This document shows, piece by piece, positions 1-10,694 of a DNA stretch of 47,747 bases. The stretch covers positions 1 through 47,747 of the forward strand of contig JALQPE010000615.1 in the NCBI GenBank assembly GCA_030407315.1, given 5' to 3'. A model generated the notes under the pieces. That model saw only the letters and a list, made by a program, of their open reading frames with translations. It was not told the DNA's origin and searched no databases. Within the stretch, counting starts at the first letter, position 1, and each line of letters begins with the position of its first letter. Made by a program: the position numbers and the translations under genes. The stretch is from Asparagopsis taxiformis (Eukaryota; Rhodophyta; Florideophyceae; Bonnemaisoniales; Bonnemaisoniaceae).

Positions 1-416
1 CATTCTTCTACGGTGCGAACGCGCTGTTGAACTTTTTCGAGGGACAGATGCGGGGTCTGTAGGATGGTGATGACTTCGCTCACGCGGCCAGCGCCGGCCT
101 TGTACTCGAGGGTTGTGAGACTGGCGGCGAGGGATTGCACGAGGAGGTCTGCGCGGGAGGGGGTTGAGGTTGGTGGCAGTGAAGCGTCACAGGGTGAGTC
201 GCTGGAGGAAAGCACGACCAGATTCTGGGTCTGGGGAGCTGGGTGCGGGGAATCATGGTCGCCGTTTCGAGCAGGCTCATGGGTGACGGCAGGGACACGA
301 GCGTTGTTGAAATGTTGGGGAGAGGGGTTGAAACGGTAGCGACACGTTCGCTCATGCAGCGCGAGCGCATAAGCATCTACGCAGTAGTAGAAGCACCCTT
401 CATACTTGCATTCCAT
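1..416 (-). CDS. C2HC zinc-finger protein, N-terminal part (runs off the window)
   Basis: The minus strand is open from an ATG at 416-414 to the window edge, giving about 138 residues of the N-terminus. Upstream the same frame stays open to a TAA near 499, so the ATG is the likely start. Near the start, Cys3, Cys8, His21 and Cys25 form C-x4-C-x12-H-x3-C, the spacing of a classical single zinc finger of C2HC type. A Ser/Pro-rich, probably disordered linker follows, then an amphipathic stretch (residues about 90-138) that reads as helical. I do not recognise the family; DNA, RNA or protein binding is only inferred from the finger. No frameshift is visible. The alternative reading frames on both strands look like shadows: they are rich in Ser, Pro and Arg and have no motif. 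Confidence 0.6.
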   Translation of the reverse strand, partial: MECKYEGCFYYCVDAYALALHERTCRYRFNPSPQHFNNARVPAVTHEPARNGDHDSPHPAPQTQNLVVLSSSDSPCDASLPPTSTPSRADLLVQSLAASLTTLEYKAGAGRVSEVITILQTPHLSLEKVQQRVRTVEE

Positions 417-1016
417 GTCGAGTTTTGACGCAAAAGGGAGGATTGCGAGCTGAACAGGGGAGACTGTGCCGTCCAGATGCGACCAATTTTATTTTTGTGG
501 TGCTTTCGAGACTTGGAATGTAACGTGTTCGTAGTTTTTTGGGTAGTAGTTTTGTGCTCACTCCAGCTGACATCCCAACGGTGGAATTTAACCGAGAGAG
601 TTCAATCATTTCCAACTGTTACATCACATTGCGTGCTGGCAACGTGTGCATGGAAGGACGAACGACTGCCCTGGGAGATGAATTTTCAATTAATTCATTT
701 GTAATAATAAACTTTTTTATTTCCAAACTTCGTGGAATCTGAATGTGCTTTACAGCGGATATGCCACAGATCATGTAAGGAAAGCAAATGGATTCTCATA
801 TATATGATTATATGTTTATTATTCGTTGTTCTCGATCCGGATCTCTTTGTTCGGGGAATCAGAGACCATGGCTTGGGCCATACTCAATCTCACTGCCGGC
901 GATGATTTCGAGTATGCACAGCAAGACTTAAGCGGACGCAGAAAGCTGTCCGGTCGACGCCGCAGGCTCCACTCCGCCCTCATCACCGACTGATCTTCTT
1001 TGACCGACTTTGCTTT
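417..1016. other. Intergenic, upstream of the zinc-finger gene
   Basis: No convincing gene. The stretch is AT-rich around 700-830 with TATATATGATTATATG-like sequence. It would contain the promoter and 5' leader of the minus-strand gene that starts at 416. Confidence 0.5.
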
Positions 1017-1054
1017 GTACGTGCGCGAATCTTGATCAAGATTCGCGCACGTAC
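1017..1054. repeat. 38-bp perfect palindrome
   Basis: The arm GTACGTGCGCGAATCTTGA is followed directly by its exact reverse complement, with no spacer. A second, shorter palindrome (TACCCTCGAGGGTA) lies about 15 bp to the right. No repeat of this palindrome was seen elsewhere in the window. Confidence 0.85.
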
Positions 1055-1182
1055 CTTCGTTCCATCCTCTACCCTCGAGGGTATGCGTTGAGGGAAGCGT
1101 GGGTTTTGAGTCTGACTATTTCCGTTGATGCGATATTTTTCATGGGAAGCCTGTTGACTGATGGTGTGTATTGAGCGGAGGA

Positions 1183-2105
1183 TGGAAGAGAGGTACGTGA
1201 AGTTTTGAAAGTATGCTGTGAGGGAAGGTTGATTTTGAGTCTGACTGTTGTGGTTGATTCCGATGTTGTGTAGATGATGCAGGAATGTTGATGACGGAAG
1301 GTAAGTTTCATTGAGTGCCAAGATGTGCTTTGCGAAGATATGGACTGCTGACTATGATTATTGTTAGTTGCAAGGTTTTGGATCATGGTTTGTATTGTGT
1401 GTAGGATGGTGAGAGGTACATTTGCGAGTTCTCAGGGTATGTAGCGAGGGAAACGTTGGTTTTCAATCTGACTGTTGCGATTGAATCCGATGTTGCGTAG
1501 GTGATGGAGGAATAGTGATGACGGAAGGTAAGTCACATTGGGCGCCCAGACCGGTGTGCGAAGATGCGGAATGCTGACTACTTTTCTTGGCTACACGATT
1601 ACGTGATTTATGGTTTTTATTGTGTGCAGGATGGAACAGGTAAAGTAAGTGTGCGAGTTTTGAAAGTAAGCAGCGAGGGAAGGTTGTGTTTTGAGTCTGA
1701 CTATTTCCGTTGATGCGATATTTTTCATGGAAGCCTATTGAGTCATGGTGTGTATTGTGTGGAGCGAAGGTAAGTGTGCGAGTTTTGAAAGTATGCTGTG
1801 ATGGAAGGTTGGTTTTGAGTCTGACTGTTGTGGTTGATTCCGATGTTGTGTAGATGATGCAGAATGTTGATGACAGAAGGTAAGTTTTACTGAGCACCAA
1901 GACTTGTTTTGCGAAGATATGGACTGCTGACTTTGATTATTCATTGCAAGGTTTTTGGATCATGGTTTGTATTTTGTGTAGGATGGATGATTCAGTCATC
2001 CTCTCGGAGAGGTAAGTAAGGGAGTTTCTAGGATATCTGTCGTGGTAAGCGTTGCTTTTGAGTCTGACTGTTGTGGTTGATTCTGATGTTGTGTATGTGA
2101 TGCAG
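1183..2105 (+). repeat. Degenerate tandem array with repeated splice-site-like signals
   Basis: Two alternating modules recur with a period of about 220-230 bp. Module A has an AG acceptor, a 17-18-nt segment beginning GAATGTTGATGAC (1283-1300, 1510-1527; shortened copy 1863-1879) and then GTAAGT. Module B has GTAG or GCAG, a short segment beginning GATGG (1405-1415, 1630-1639, 1982-2011), then GTACAT, GTAAAG or GTAAGT. The intervening roughly 95-105-nt stretches repeatedly contain CTGAC upstream of the AG, as a branch site would. Segment lengths (18, 11, 18, 10, 17, 30) do not keep a reading frame, so a coding role is doubtful. It could be a repeated intron/micro-exon array or simply a tandem repeat that happens to carry GGTAAG. 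Confidence 0.6.
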
Positions 2106-2691
2106 GAGTGGTGAAGCAGGAACGGCAGGACTGAAGGAGAGTGAAGAAGGGATGTAGGAAGATGGGGAATGAAGCTGTGAGGTGTTTCTGGTATGTGTAT
2201 ATTTTGGGGCATACGATAGAAGTGAGAGTGCGTTTCAAGTGGTGTAAGATTTTGCTGACCATGTTCGTGTTTGATGTCTTGATGATTTAATGGGCTGGGG
2301 TGGTGTCGAGGAAAGCGGGGATGGTATTGGGAAGGAGCGTATTTTTTGTAATCTAGGTCGTGAGGGTTCTTGCAGTATGTGCGGATGGTGGTGCATGGCG
2401 TTCGGATGGTAGGGAGAACGCGATAGTGAGGGAGATGGGTGATCGACGATATGCTGACAGGTATTTTGTATTCTGGCTGGATACGTATTCCTATTCTAAC
2501 GGGTATTTATTTCCTATTCTAACCGGGTATTTATTTCCTATTCTGACCAGATATGTATTCCCTATTCTAGAGAGACGTATTGTATACGAGCAGTTTCCTA
2601 AATGAGAGAATAAAATACGGTCCGATATGGGCCTGAATTTACCATCCGCTGTAATTTCTTCCCTCCCGGTTTTCGCTGATATATTGTATAC
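2106..2691. other. Non-genic stretch with short AT-rich tandem repeats
   Basis: 2485-2575 carries about four imperfect copies of a roughly 24-28-bp unit containing TATTTATTTCCTATTCTAAC. A short plus-strand frame across it encodes the repeat and no recognisable domain. Nothing else was identified. Confidence 0.6.
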
Positions 2692-3462
2692 TGGATGTCG
2701 GGTCCTAGTATTCCGCCATATGTACTAGAGAAAGTGGATGTCGGGTCCTAGTATTCCGCCATATGTACTAGAGAAAGTGGATGTCGGGTCCTAGTATTCC
2801 GCCATATGTACTAGAGAAAGTGGATGTCGGGTCCTAGTATTCCGCCATATGTACTAGAGAAAGTGGATGTCGGGTCCTAGTATTCCGCCATATGTACTAG
2901 AGAAAGTGGATGTCGGGTCCTAGTATTCCGCCATATGTACTAGAGAAAGTGGATGTCGGGTCCTAGTATTCCGCCATATGTACTAGAGAAAGTGGATGTC
3001 GGGTCCTAGTATTCCGCCATATGTACTAGAGAAAGTGGATGTCGGGTCCTAGTATTCCGCCATATGTACTAGAGAAAGTGGATGTCGGGTCCTAGTATTC
3101 CGCCATATGTACTAGAGAAAGTGGATGTCGGGTCCTAGTATTCCGCCATATGTACTAGAGAAAGTGGATGTCGGGTCCTAGTATTCCGCCATATGTACTA
3201 GAGAAAGTGGATGTCGGGTCCTAGTATCCGCCAAACGTACTAGAGAAAGTGGATGTCGGGTCCTAGTATTCCGCCATATGTACTAGAGAAAGTGGATGTC
3301 GGGTCCTAGTATTCCGCCATATGTACTAGAGAAAGTGGATGTCGGGTCCTAGTATCCGCCATATGTACTAGAGAAAGTGGATGTCGGGTCCTAGTATCCG
3401 CCATATGTACTAGAGAAAGTGGATGTCGGGCCCTAGTATTCCGCCATATGTACTAGAGAAAG
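2692..3462. repeat. 43-bp minisatellite, 18 copies
   Basis: Eighteen head-to-tail units begin TGGATGTCGGGTCCTAG and end CTAGAGAAAG. Units 1-12, 14, 15 and 18 are 43 bp. Units at 3208, 3336 and 3378 are 42 bp, having lost one T (TATTCC to TATCC). The first twelve units are nearly identical, so the array is recent or homogenised. Each unit contains two CTAG sites and the near-palindrome CATATG. Confidence 0.97.
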
Positions 3463-3580
3463 TGGACGTCCGCATCCAAAAAAATTTTTTATTTTTTTTT
3501 GGACGCGGACGTTCATTTGTTCTAGTAAATCTCGGGGCCGACTAGGACCCGTACTAGAGAGACTGGACGTCCGCGTCCAC
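3463..3580. repeat. Inverted repeat at the end of the minisatellite
   Basis: GGACGTCCGCATCC followed by an A/T-only run and GGACGCGGACGTTC forms an imperfect hairpin (about 3465-3512). A further GGACGTCCGCGTCC copy lies at about 3563. The tract ACTAGGACCCGTACTAGAGA between them is a diverged or inverted remnant of the minisatellite unit. Confidence 0.7.
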
Positions 3581-3710
3581 TTCCGAAAACACAGACGCTT
3601 GTCAGAAATATCGGAAGCGGAAGTCCGTTCACGATGCGCACTTGGCTACTGGCTCTGTTGGCCATCTATGATATGGCAGAGGTCGTCCGCAAGTGGTGAA
3701 ATCTGCAACG

Positions 3711-5781
3711 ATGGAGGAATTTGTGCGAACGGATTTGGCAGCAGAAAACGCGAAGGAGGTCGGGGATAATGATCATCGCATTGGAGAGCGCATTGTATTC
3801 GTCCTTGTCGACTTTCATGACGACGTGGTAGACAGAAGCAGTCTGAGAACCAAGAACGGGATGTTTACAAACAGTTTTTACGACAAACTGGAATATGCTA
3901 CCGGGACAAAGGCAATGCAGGAGACGAAAGCGGAGGAGGAGAGGGAACGGAATCGCATGACCCCCGGAGAAATAGAAAAAGCAATTGTTGCTGGCGCCAA
4001 AGCAGAAGACGAAGAAGCACCTACTGCCGCAGAACAGGGAAATAATTCTACAGAGAAGGAAACGGTGGAAACTTCTGGTCCTGTTCAAGCAGAAGAAGGA
4101 GTATCTGCCGAAGCCCAAGTAGAGCAGGAAGTTTCTGCTGTTGTGGAGGAAGAACAGGAAATTACTCCAAATGTGGTGGCTGAAGAAGTGATTCCTGCTG
4201 TCGCGACGAAAGGAATAGAAGAGGCACCTCTGAGCACCCCGAAAGAAGCAGAAGACCGTCCTGCCGCAGCAAAAGAGGGAGGACAGGAACGTCCTGCCAC
4301 GCGTCTTGCAGCAGCTGAGAAGAGGGAAGCAGAACGTCTTGCTGTTCTCCAAAAAGAACAGGAACGTCTTTCAGCTTCAAGGGCAGAGCGGGAAAGTCGT
4401 GCCAGGGATAATTCGCCGGGAAGGATTGTCAGAGAAGATCTTCCTCAGGGAAGGAAACAAAGCGGCGATACGCAAAGTCTGGATATCAACTTGGACAATA
4501 GTGGTCGCATGGACATAGACACGCCTGGACAACAAGCTGGAGATGCGCAGAACCGCTCTGTGATATTGAAACTTCGAATCAGGACACCAGAAACTTACAG
4601 CACTAGCCCGGCCGAAGTGGACAAGGAGAATTCGGGAAGAAGCAGGAGTTCTGTGGAAGCGGCGATGAAAACGAGTCCAGGTTGCATAAGAAGCGAAGAA
4701 GGGAAGATACTAGCGCGAAGTTTTCTGAGCCCAATACGCCGGATGACAACATTGAGATGGGCCTCCCCGGGAAAAGAAGAGTAGAGTCAATGCAAGAAAA
4801 CGAACTGCTCTTCACTGACGAGCAAGAAAAACTCCCTTCCAGACCGCACATTCGCAGAGGAGATACCTGAGAAGCTGCCTTTATGCGTTCCTTCCAACTC
4901 GAGAATGAAGTATTATATCACAGAAGAAGACATTGATACAATCCGGACGGAGATAATGGAAGCAGCTGCAGCTACTCTACTTTGGTATGTCCCCTCGGTT
5001 CTTGTGAAAGCCAACAATACTTCAGCTACCAGAGAAGAATGATCGACGAGCTTGGTTACGTGGTGTTGCAAGACATTTTCTCTTCTACTACAGTGGGAGC
5101 AGCTACGCACGAGTTATTCACACAGATGGCCAGCACATTCCAAGGTACTACAAGTGGCTCAAGTGCAAGTCAGAAGAACCCGTGGAAACCACTTCGACCG
5201 AAAGACAGCACTGGTGTATTCAAGACGGACCGGAAAGCATCTGCGATGACCTTGAGCAAGAAAGCGCGCGGCAGTACAGGAACAAGCTGATTCTGGAGCT
5301 AGGTAAGGCGATTTGTGCGGAGAACCTGAAGCTCGGGTTTGGAAGAGAAGAAGCGGTGGTCTTTCCAGAAACGGGTCTTCGTCTGATTTTGACCGCAGAA
5401 GGTAGTCAGGAGCAACTTATGCATACCGATGTTCCCGTCCGTGAGGAACTGGAACTGGTCCTCTCAACTCGCCATCATATTTCATGATGGCTGCTGGTGC
5501 GGATGGGTTCATCATTCGTATCGCCAAGTTCAGCCATGTGTGCCTAAGTCATCCAGCGAAAGACAAGTACCGCGTGCCAGTGACGAACGTGCGCATCCCA
5601 CCGTATTCCCTGCTTGTATGCCGAACGGGACGTGTATCACGGAGGAATGGGATTCGCGGAGGGTCGTTCTTCCGTGAGGTACCAGCATCCTATCCGGTCC
5701 CATCTATCACTGCGAACTTCCAGGGAGAAGTTGCTACAGCCTCCCTTCAATGTCAACTACTGGGAGCGTTTAGATATCTGA
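3711..5781 (+). pseudogene. Decayed member of the dioxygenase-like family (member A)
   Basis: It starts ATGGAGGAATTTG after TCTGCAACG, a start context shared with the pseudogene at 10,695. The first 1070 bases are open and encode an unusual Glu/Ala-rich, low-complexity repeat region with a basic helix (residues roughly 200-245). From about 4660 onward, homology to the gene at 22,719-25,569 continues only by switching frames: MKYYITEEDIDTIRTEI (4910), YVVLQDIFSSTT..ATHELF (5056), a conserved YRNKLILELG..FPETGLRLILT block (5275), HTD (about 5420), ADGF..HVCL (5500) and YHGGMGF (about 5637). At least four frameshifts separate these blocks, so no full protein can be made unless unseen introns restore it. 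HTD and the later YHGGMGF match the iron-ligand pattern of the intact relative. Confidence 0.75.
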
Positions 5782-6000
5782 TGAAATTAGTTCTTAATAG
5801 CATTCTATGGCAGGCATCAAGGCCGCCTTCAAGTAAACGATGAAAGTTAGGCTAGTACATGACGTTTGCGTATGTAGACGGGTCAGGAGATATACAATAC
5901 TCAATTTAATATGAGAAGGGAGGAAACTATGGCGGGCACTACTTGAATAGAACAAGGTAATATCGCAGTCGTCTTTGGTTGCAAAATTGAGGTGAGGAAG
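5782..6000. other. Short intergenic stretch
   Basis: This is the 3' flank of the decayed gene. No feature is recognised. Confidence 0.5.
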
Positions 6001-6475
6001 GCTTACAGATGATGCAGTTTCGCTGGGGTGCTGACAGCAAAGTCATCGTTACGATGACTTTGCTGTAATGATTTGATTTCTTACAGCAAAGTCATCGTAA
6101 CGATGACTTTGCTGTAAGAAATCAAATCATTACAGCGGCCACAATTTTTTACCGGGTAAAAAATTCTTGCTGATTTTTTTACCCGGTAAAATTTTCTCAC
6201 CACTGTAATCAAACCTTTCCTTACAGCAAAGTCATCGTAACGATGACTTTGCTGTAAGCATCCCGGGTAAACGGCTTCGGCTGTAAGCGGTTGGGAGTTT
6301 CGTCCGTCTCCCACCCTGGGAAGGGTGAGAAGGGAAGTGTGGAGCCGGGAACATCGTACAACGATGGTTTGGACGGCTGTTGACGGCTCTGGGGAGCACT
6401 CTGCGTCGTGCAAGCCTGGTTTGCGCTGGCTGCACTACCTGGAATTGAACGGTTCTGTGCGCAAAGTTTACTCAT
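6001..6475. repeat. Nested palindrome cluster 1 with flanking repeat
   Basis: Three copies of a 37-bp palindrome lie at about 6030-6070, 6083-6120 and 6221-6258. The arm TTACAGCAAAGTCATCGT is followed by one centre base (T or A) and the arm's exact reverse complement. A second hairpin type (TTTTTTACCGGGTAAAAAAT-like core) lies between the last two. The right flank (6270-6475), containing GGATGGTTTGGACGGCTGT-like sequence, recurs after clusters at about 13,745, 15,090 and 16,160. Confidence 0.9.
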
Positions 6476-6565
6476 GAAGGAGGTAGGGTGTTGTGTACCA
6501 CACCAACCATAGTTACTAACATTTGCAGTGTACTCTAGTGATGTAATTATTATTCTAGTTTCTAA

Positions 6566-7155
6566 CTATACAATGATATTAAGTAAGTCAGATGTGCACA
6601 GAGCATGGTCTAAGCCTAGCACGGTAGAGAAAGATGGAAAAAAAGATTGAAGGGTAGGCATGCAGAGGTATGAAGGCAGCAGTATGTGTAGACTATGGCA
6701 GTGGTAAGAAAATATTTCATGCACCAAAGGGTGGGCAGAGTGACATTACAGACGTGGTGTGAAGGGGGAAGGTAGGTGGAGATGATGAAGGAGGACAACA
6801 GAAACGAGAGCGAGGGTTGAGACCAACGGCTTACAGATGGAGCAGTTTACCAGGGATGCTTACAGCAAAGTCATCGTTACGATGACTTTGCTGTAAGGAA
6901 AGGTTTCATTACAGTGGCCATGATTTCTTTACCCGTAAAAAAATTCCTGCCGACGCTGCGTTTGAAAACGGTTTCTTACAGCAAAGTCATCCTAACGATG
7001 ACTTTGCTGTCAGGAAACAAAACATTACAGTGGCCATGATTCTTTACCCGGTAAAAAAATTCCTGGCCTCTCTAATGAAACGTTTCCTTACAGCAAAGTC
7101 ATCGTAACGATGGCTTTGCTGTAAGGATCCTTGGTAAAACTGCCTGAGCTGTAAT
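6566..7155. repeat. Repeat unit with nested palindrome cluster 2
   Basis: The left flank 6566-6840 (ACAATGATATT ... GATGATGAAGGAGGACAACAGA) is the same repeat as 14,646-14,885 and, more diverged, 15,575-15,790 and 16,620-16,845. It leads into palindromes at about 6861, 6976 (one mutated centre, CATCC) and 7088, with hairpins bounded by ATTACAG/CTGTAAT between them. The outer arms (TTACAG..GCAGTTTACC and GGTAAAACTGCC..CTGTAA) make the whole cluster one large inverted repeat. Confidence 0.85.
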
Positions 7156-7357
7156 TGTCGTACAACGAAAAGTGATGTGGAAGGTTCGGATTGGTCAACC
7201 GCTGAATATCATTACCAGGGTGTATACTAATAGGATATGTCAGTTCTCTAAGTTTCGCCTATCTTACTCAGCTTACGCAGCAAAACAGCTTGTCGTTCAG
7301 ATCTTCTTCTCTCTTTCTCAATCTTTCACTCTTCGTTTGTCAATCACTCACCAAAGC

Positions 7358-8115
7358 AATGGCTCAACAATCCCCAACGCTTTCGACCGCCAGGTTTGCT
7401 CTGCCAGCCGCCGTGACAACGATTCTCCCACTCCTTCTCCCACTCCTTCTCCCTCTCCTTCTCTGGCCCCCCCCTGTCCCCATGGACGTTTGCGAAGCTG
7501 CTGCACGCTGACCCAGCTCAGCCCAGCACCTAAGCCGTCCCCTCCCCCCCTTCCGCTTCCGATCCCGCGGTTGTCCCGACAATCGACGCTGGCGTTCCCG
7601 CAACTCCGCTTCGGCTCAATCTGCCGAAGCGGCGCCAGCCGTCGAGGGATCTGGTGCTCCTCTGCCAGCTCGCCTGCCGGGACATGATCATCGCGTCCGG
7701 CAGCGACTTGGCAGAGGATGCGGAGAAGGTCGATGATCACAACGCTCGTGACATCGTACCGAACAAGCCTCTCCGCAGCACCAGGCTGGCTACCTGGCAC
7801 AGTGCCCATCCCGGTGGATGTGGATTATGACATAAGTCCGGAGAGCTGCCGAAACATTCCAGTCTTCATTTCCCCCTGGATGTTTCTCTCCGGCAGTCGT
7901 GTCCAGGGTGGTCAGGCCGCATCGCGTTGATGAGTTGAAAGAAAACGTTTCTCACTCAGGGATTTTCCGTGATTGCTCACGCGTGTCCGTCTGCGAGGTG
8001 ATTGGATTCCAATGCAAAAGTACGAATGCAATAGTCGATGGGTCTCACGAGTGACCGCGTGAAGGCCATTTCGAGCGGCCGGACCTGCTCTCTGCGAAGG
8101 ACAGTCCAAATTTCA
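7358..8115 (+). pseudogene. Frameshifted 5' part of a Pro-rich gene, cut at a transposon end
   Basis: A pyrimidine-rich leader and a good start context (CAAAGCAATGGCT) precede a Ser/Pro-rich N-terminus. Coding character then jumps between frames. The block reading ASDPAVVPTIDAGVPATPL followed by PKRRQPSRDLVLLCQLACRD (about 7555-7690) looks like the first helix of a Myb/SANT-like domain. A later frame with ENVSHSGIF..SVCEVIGF (about 7935-8010) weakly matches HNVSEVTVA..SVMEFINI of the gene at 22,719. The homology ends at 8115, where the CACTACGG terminus begins. My reading is the 5' part of a diverged member of the same family. The link to that family is tentative. Confidence 0.35.
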
Positions 8116-8480
8116 CACTACGGTGTTGAAAAGGGGGCCTCAGACAGTACTGCGAGACAGTGATTTTTACTGTCTGAGACAGTAAAAATCACTATGCGGC
8201 AAATGAAAATTAATGCCACACTTGGAGACAGTGATTTGCACTGTCTGGCAGACAGTACGGAACACTGTCTGCAGACAGTAAAAAACACTGTCTCACAGTA
8301 CTGTCTGAGGCAGTGAATGGAGACAGTAAAAATTAATGATTTATTCAATAGTTGGATATGATGTAATTTACTGTACTGGGCAGTGTTGGCGGATAGTGTT
8401 TTGTATTGGCCAAGGCAACATGGCCGGATAGTGAAATACGCTGCCTGGGACAATAGATGGAACCAACACGGTGCACTGTC
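8116..8480. repeat. Left terminus with subterminal ACTGTC repeats
   Basis: After CACTACGGTGTTGAAAAG, more than ten copies of GACAGT or ACTGTC occur within about 240 bp, several as palindromes such as ACTGTCTGAGACAGT followed by AAAAATCACT. Dense short subterminal repeats of this kind are typical of CACTA-type ends. Confidence 0.75.
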
Positions 8481-8482
8481 CT

Positions 8483-8830
8483 GGGCAGTACCTGGAGACA
8501 GTGATTTTCACTGTCCTGGGCAGTACCTGGAGACAGTACTTTGTGCTCCTGGGCAGTACCTGTAGACAGTACTTTGTGCTGCCCTGGGCAGTACCTGTAG
8601 ACAGTATTTCGTGCTGCCCTGGGCAGCACCTGTAGACAGTACTTTGTGCTGCCCTGGGCAGCACCTGTAGACAGTACTTTGTGCTGCCCTGGGCAGCACC
8701 TGTAGACAGTACTTTGTGCTGTCCTGGGCAGCACCTGGAGACAGTATTTGTGCTGCCCTGGGCAGCACCTGGAGACAGTATTTCGTGCTGCCCTGGGCAG
8801 CACCTGGAGACAGTAAAAGTAGTGTCCTGA
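8483..8830. repeat. 35-bp tandem repeat built from the subterminal motif
   Basis: About ten units begin GGGCAGCACCTGTAGACAGT (starts near 8483, 8518, 8551, 8586, 8621, 8656, 8691, 8726, 8760 and 8795). GCAGCAC and GTGCTGCC make unit junctions palindromic. Long open frames across this array arise only because 35 bp repeats in all frames; they are not genes. Confidence 0.93.
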
Positions 8831-9516
8831 TATAGTAAAATTCGGTGTCTGGGAGTGGTGGATGAGATGGAGCGTCACGCTGTCGTGGGCATCTTTCTGG
8901 GGTAGAGGAAGGCAGTTCTAGCGCTATGAGGATGGGGCATGGACGGTATTCATATGGGAATGGACAGAATAGTACGGCTAGGAATTTTTATTTCGTAGTG
9001 ACTATGAGCTAGCGAGAGGTATACGCGGTAGGATAGGTAGCAATCTAAGAGGGTGCGATATGGGAAGCTTCACTCTGGATTTGTTTATTTGCGCAGGCTA
9101 CATTGAGAATAAACAATCCCTATGTTAAAAATGCTACTACAACTAACACTATTCCGACGAGTAAAACTAAAACTACTAGAAAAGTCTAGAAATCTATCAA
9201 CTGATTGAGCTGCATGAATAAGCTAGGAAATGAAGAGAAGAAGAAAAAATGATGTATAGAAAGGAAACAAGTTAGTGACGTTGAATTGGAGAGGGAAATT
9301 GATGGTGATTAGGAGACTAACGTACCTTAACAAATACCATTGCATCCCAAATTGAGATATGTACTCACAGGCAGAAAAGAAAATTAGTGGAGAAGTGGTA
9401 AGAGAGAAAGATAAATGAAAGTAGAAGTGGAACACTCACCGACTGGAAACCTGAGAAAGAGAAAACGAATAGAAAACTGGGTTAGTGGCGTGAGTTGTGG
9501 AAACGTACCATCATGG
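8831..9516. other. Non-genic stretch
   Basis: Nothing recognised on either strand. It is AT-rich from 9060 with no domain-like reading frame. Confidence 0.5.
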
Positions 9517-9657
9517 TTCATATCCGTCGGAGACAAAGCAACAACTTTGGCCTTGGAAGCCGTATTGATGATCTAAAACTTACGCTTTGGAAGCAGTTTA
9601 GATGATCTATACGGCTTCCACGGCCAGGGTTGTTGCTTTGTTTCCGACGGATATGAA
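9517..9657. repeat. 141-bp imperfect hairpin
   Basis: TTCATATCCGTCGGAGACAA at 9517 is mirrored by TTGTTTCCGACGGATATGAA ending at 9657. The arms continue inward through the GGAAGCCGT/ACGGCTTCC and GATGATCTA/TAGATGATC segments, leaving about 20 bp of loop. It could be a MITE-like hairpin or a foldback element; no target duplication was identified. Confidence 0.85.
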
Positions 9658-10694
9658 GATGGAAACAGGGATTTCCAGAATCTTTCGTTTAAGTAGTACT
9701 CTACGGGCGGAAATGACGTGTAGGAGAACAATAGAGGGATGAGTTTGAAACGGAGCGGTGCGATGGGAGGCCCAGAAAAACGATACCTAGGCTGCGAATT
9801 ACGCTTGGAAGCACATGATCTGGCAGAGGAGGCGCACATTATCGTATCTTCTACCGCCTTTTATTGTCTAGAATGACGTCATCACTACAGAAATATAGGA
9901 AAAACACTAGCATATGGGGCCTACAGGACAGGCGGAGGTGAAGAGTAAGAAAAATGGCGCACTTTCCTGGACGAGGAGTCCGCGCTTCCAGTGATGATGT
10001 GGATGGTATATATCGATAACGTCATTGTATGCTCCGAGTACACTTGGCAGGCAGTCAAAGCGGGCCACGTGGATGGTGGCGGTTAGGAAACAGCAGTGTC
10101 GAAGAATTTTTATAATTTTCATGTTTCAAGCGAGCAGTGAGTCTGCATTGCAATATATAAATGTATCCTAATTTAAGATATCACACCGAGTACGATTCAA
10201 CGAGACATCGTGTTTTCACCTTGTGAATAGGGCCGAGAATATGGTAGAGTATACGAGTAGGAACTACGTGCATGAGAAAATCAGATTCAGTATTAGTGCT
10301 TAGAGCATCACTGCGTAACAAACGGAAGTGGATACGTCTTGGCCAGGATGGTGTTTAGGGAATGCGATACAAGATAGCAAAACGATATTGAGTAGGTCGA
10401 GCCCGGATGAAATAGCAATCATTGTGCATAAAGTAATGAGCATAGGAAAAATCATTGTGGTGAAACAGTTCATTGGATCGAATGAAAGCCAGGAAAGGTT
10501 TCTTAATGGTTGAATTTAGTGGCGGAGAAATATAATTCTGCACTATAGCGGAGAAGTAGCGGAAAAGAGTAAATCTCCTTCAGCAAGCGAGACATGCATC
10601 AATATTGCCCAGTATAGTTCGTCTGAAGTGCAAGTTGAACCTCGCAAAGTGAATATCAGAGGTCGTTGGCTAGTGGTTGAAGAAGTCTGCAACG
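9658..10694. other. Non-genic stretch before pseudogene B
   Basis: No recognisable gene. From about 10,640 the sequence resembles the leader before 3711 (GAGGTCGT ... TCTGCAACG), so this end is the 5' flank of the following pseudogene. Confidence 0.5.

Noticed and set aside
2692..3462. CRISPR-like array
   Set aside because: Units are contiguous with no unique spacers, and the host is eukaryotic; this is a minisatellite.
6001..7155. CRISPR or rho-independent terminator reading of the palindromes
   Set aside because: The repeats are perfect palindromes separated by other repeats, not unique spacers, and they recur in an intergenic eukaryotic setting.
7172..7687. 171-codon frame as an intact gene
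   Set aside because: Its first part is non-coding leader and coding character changes frame twice; it is better described as a broken gene starting at 7358.
8345..8878. Minus-strand frame of 177 codons with repeated QHKVLSTGAAQ-like peptides
   Set aside because: It is a by-product of the 35-bp tandem repeat, which is open in several frames.
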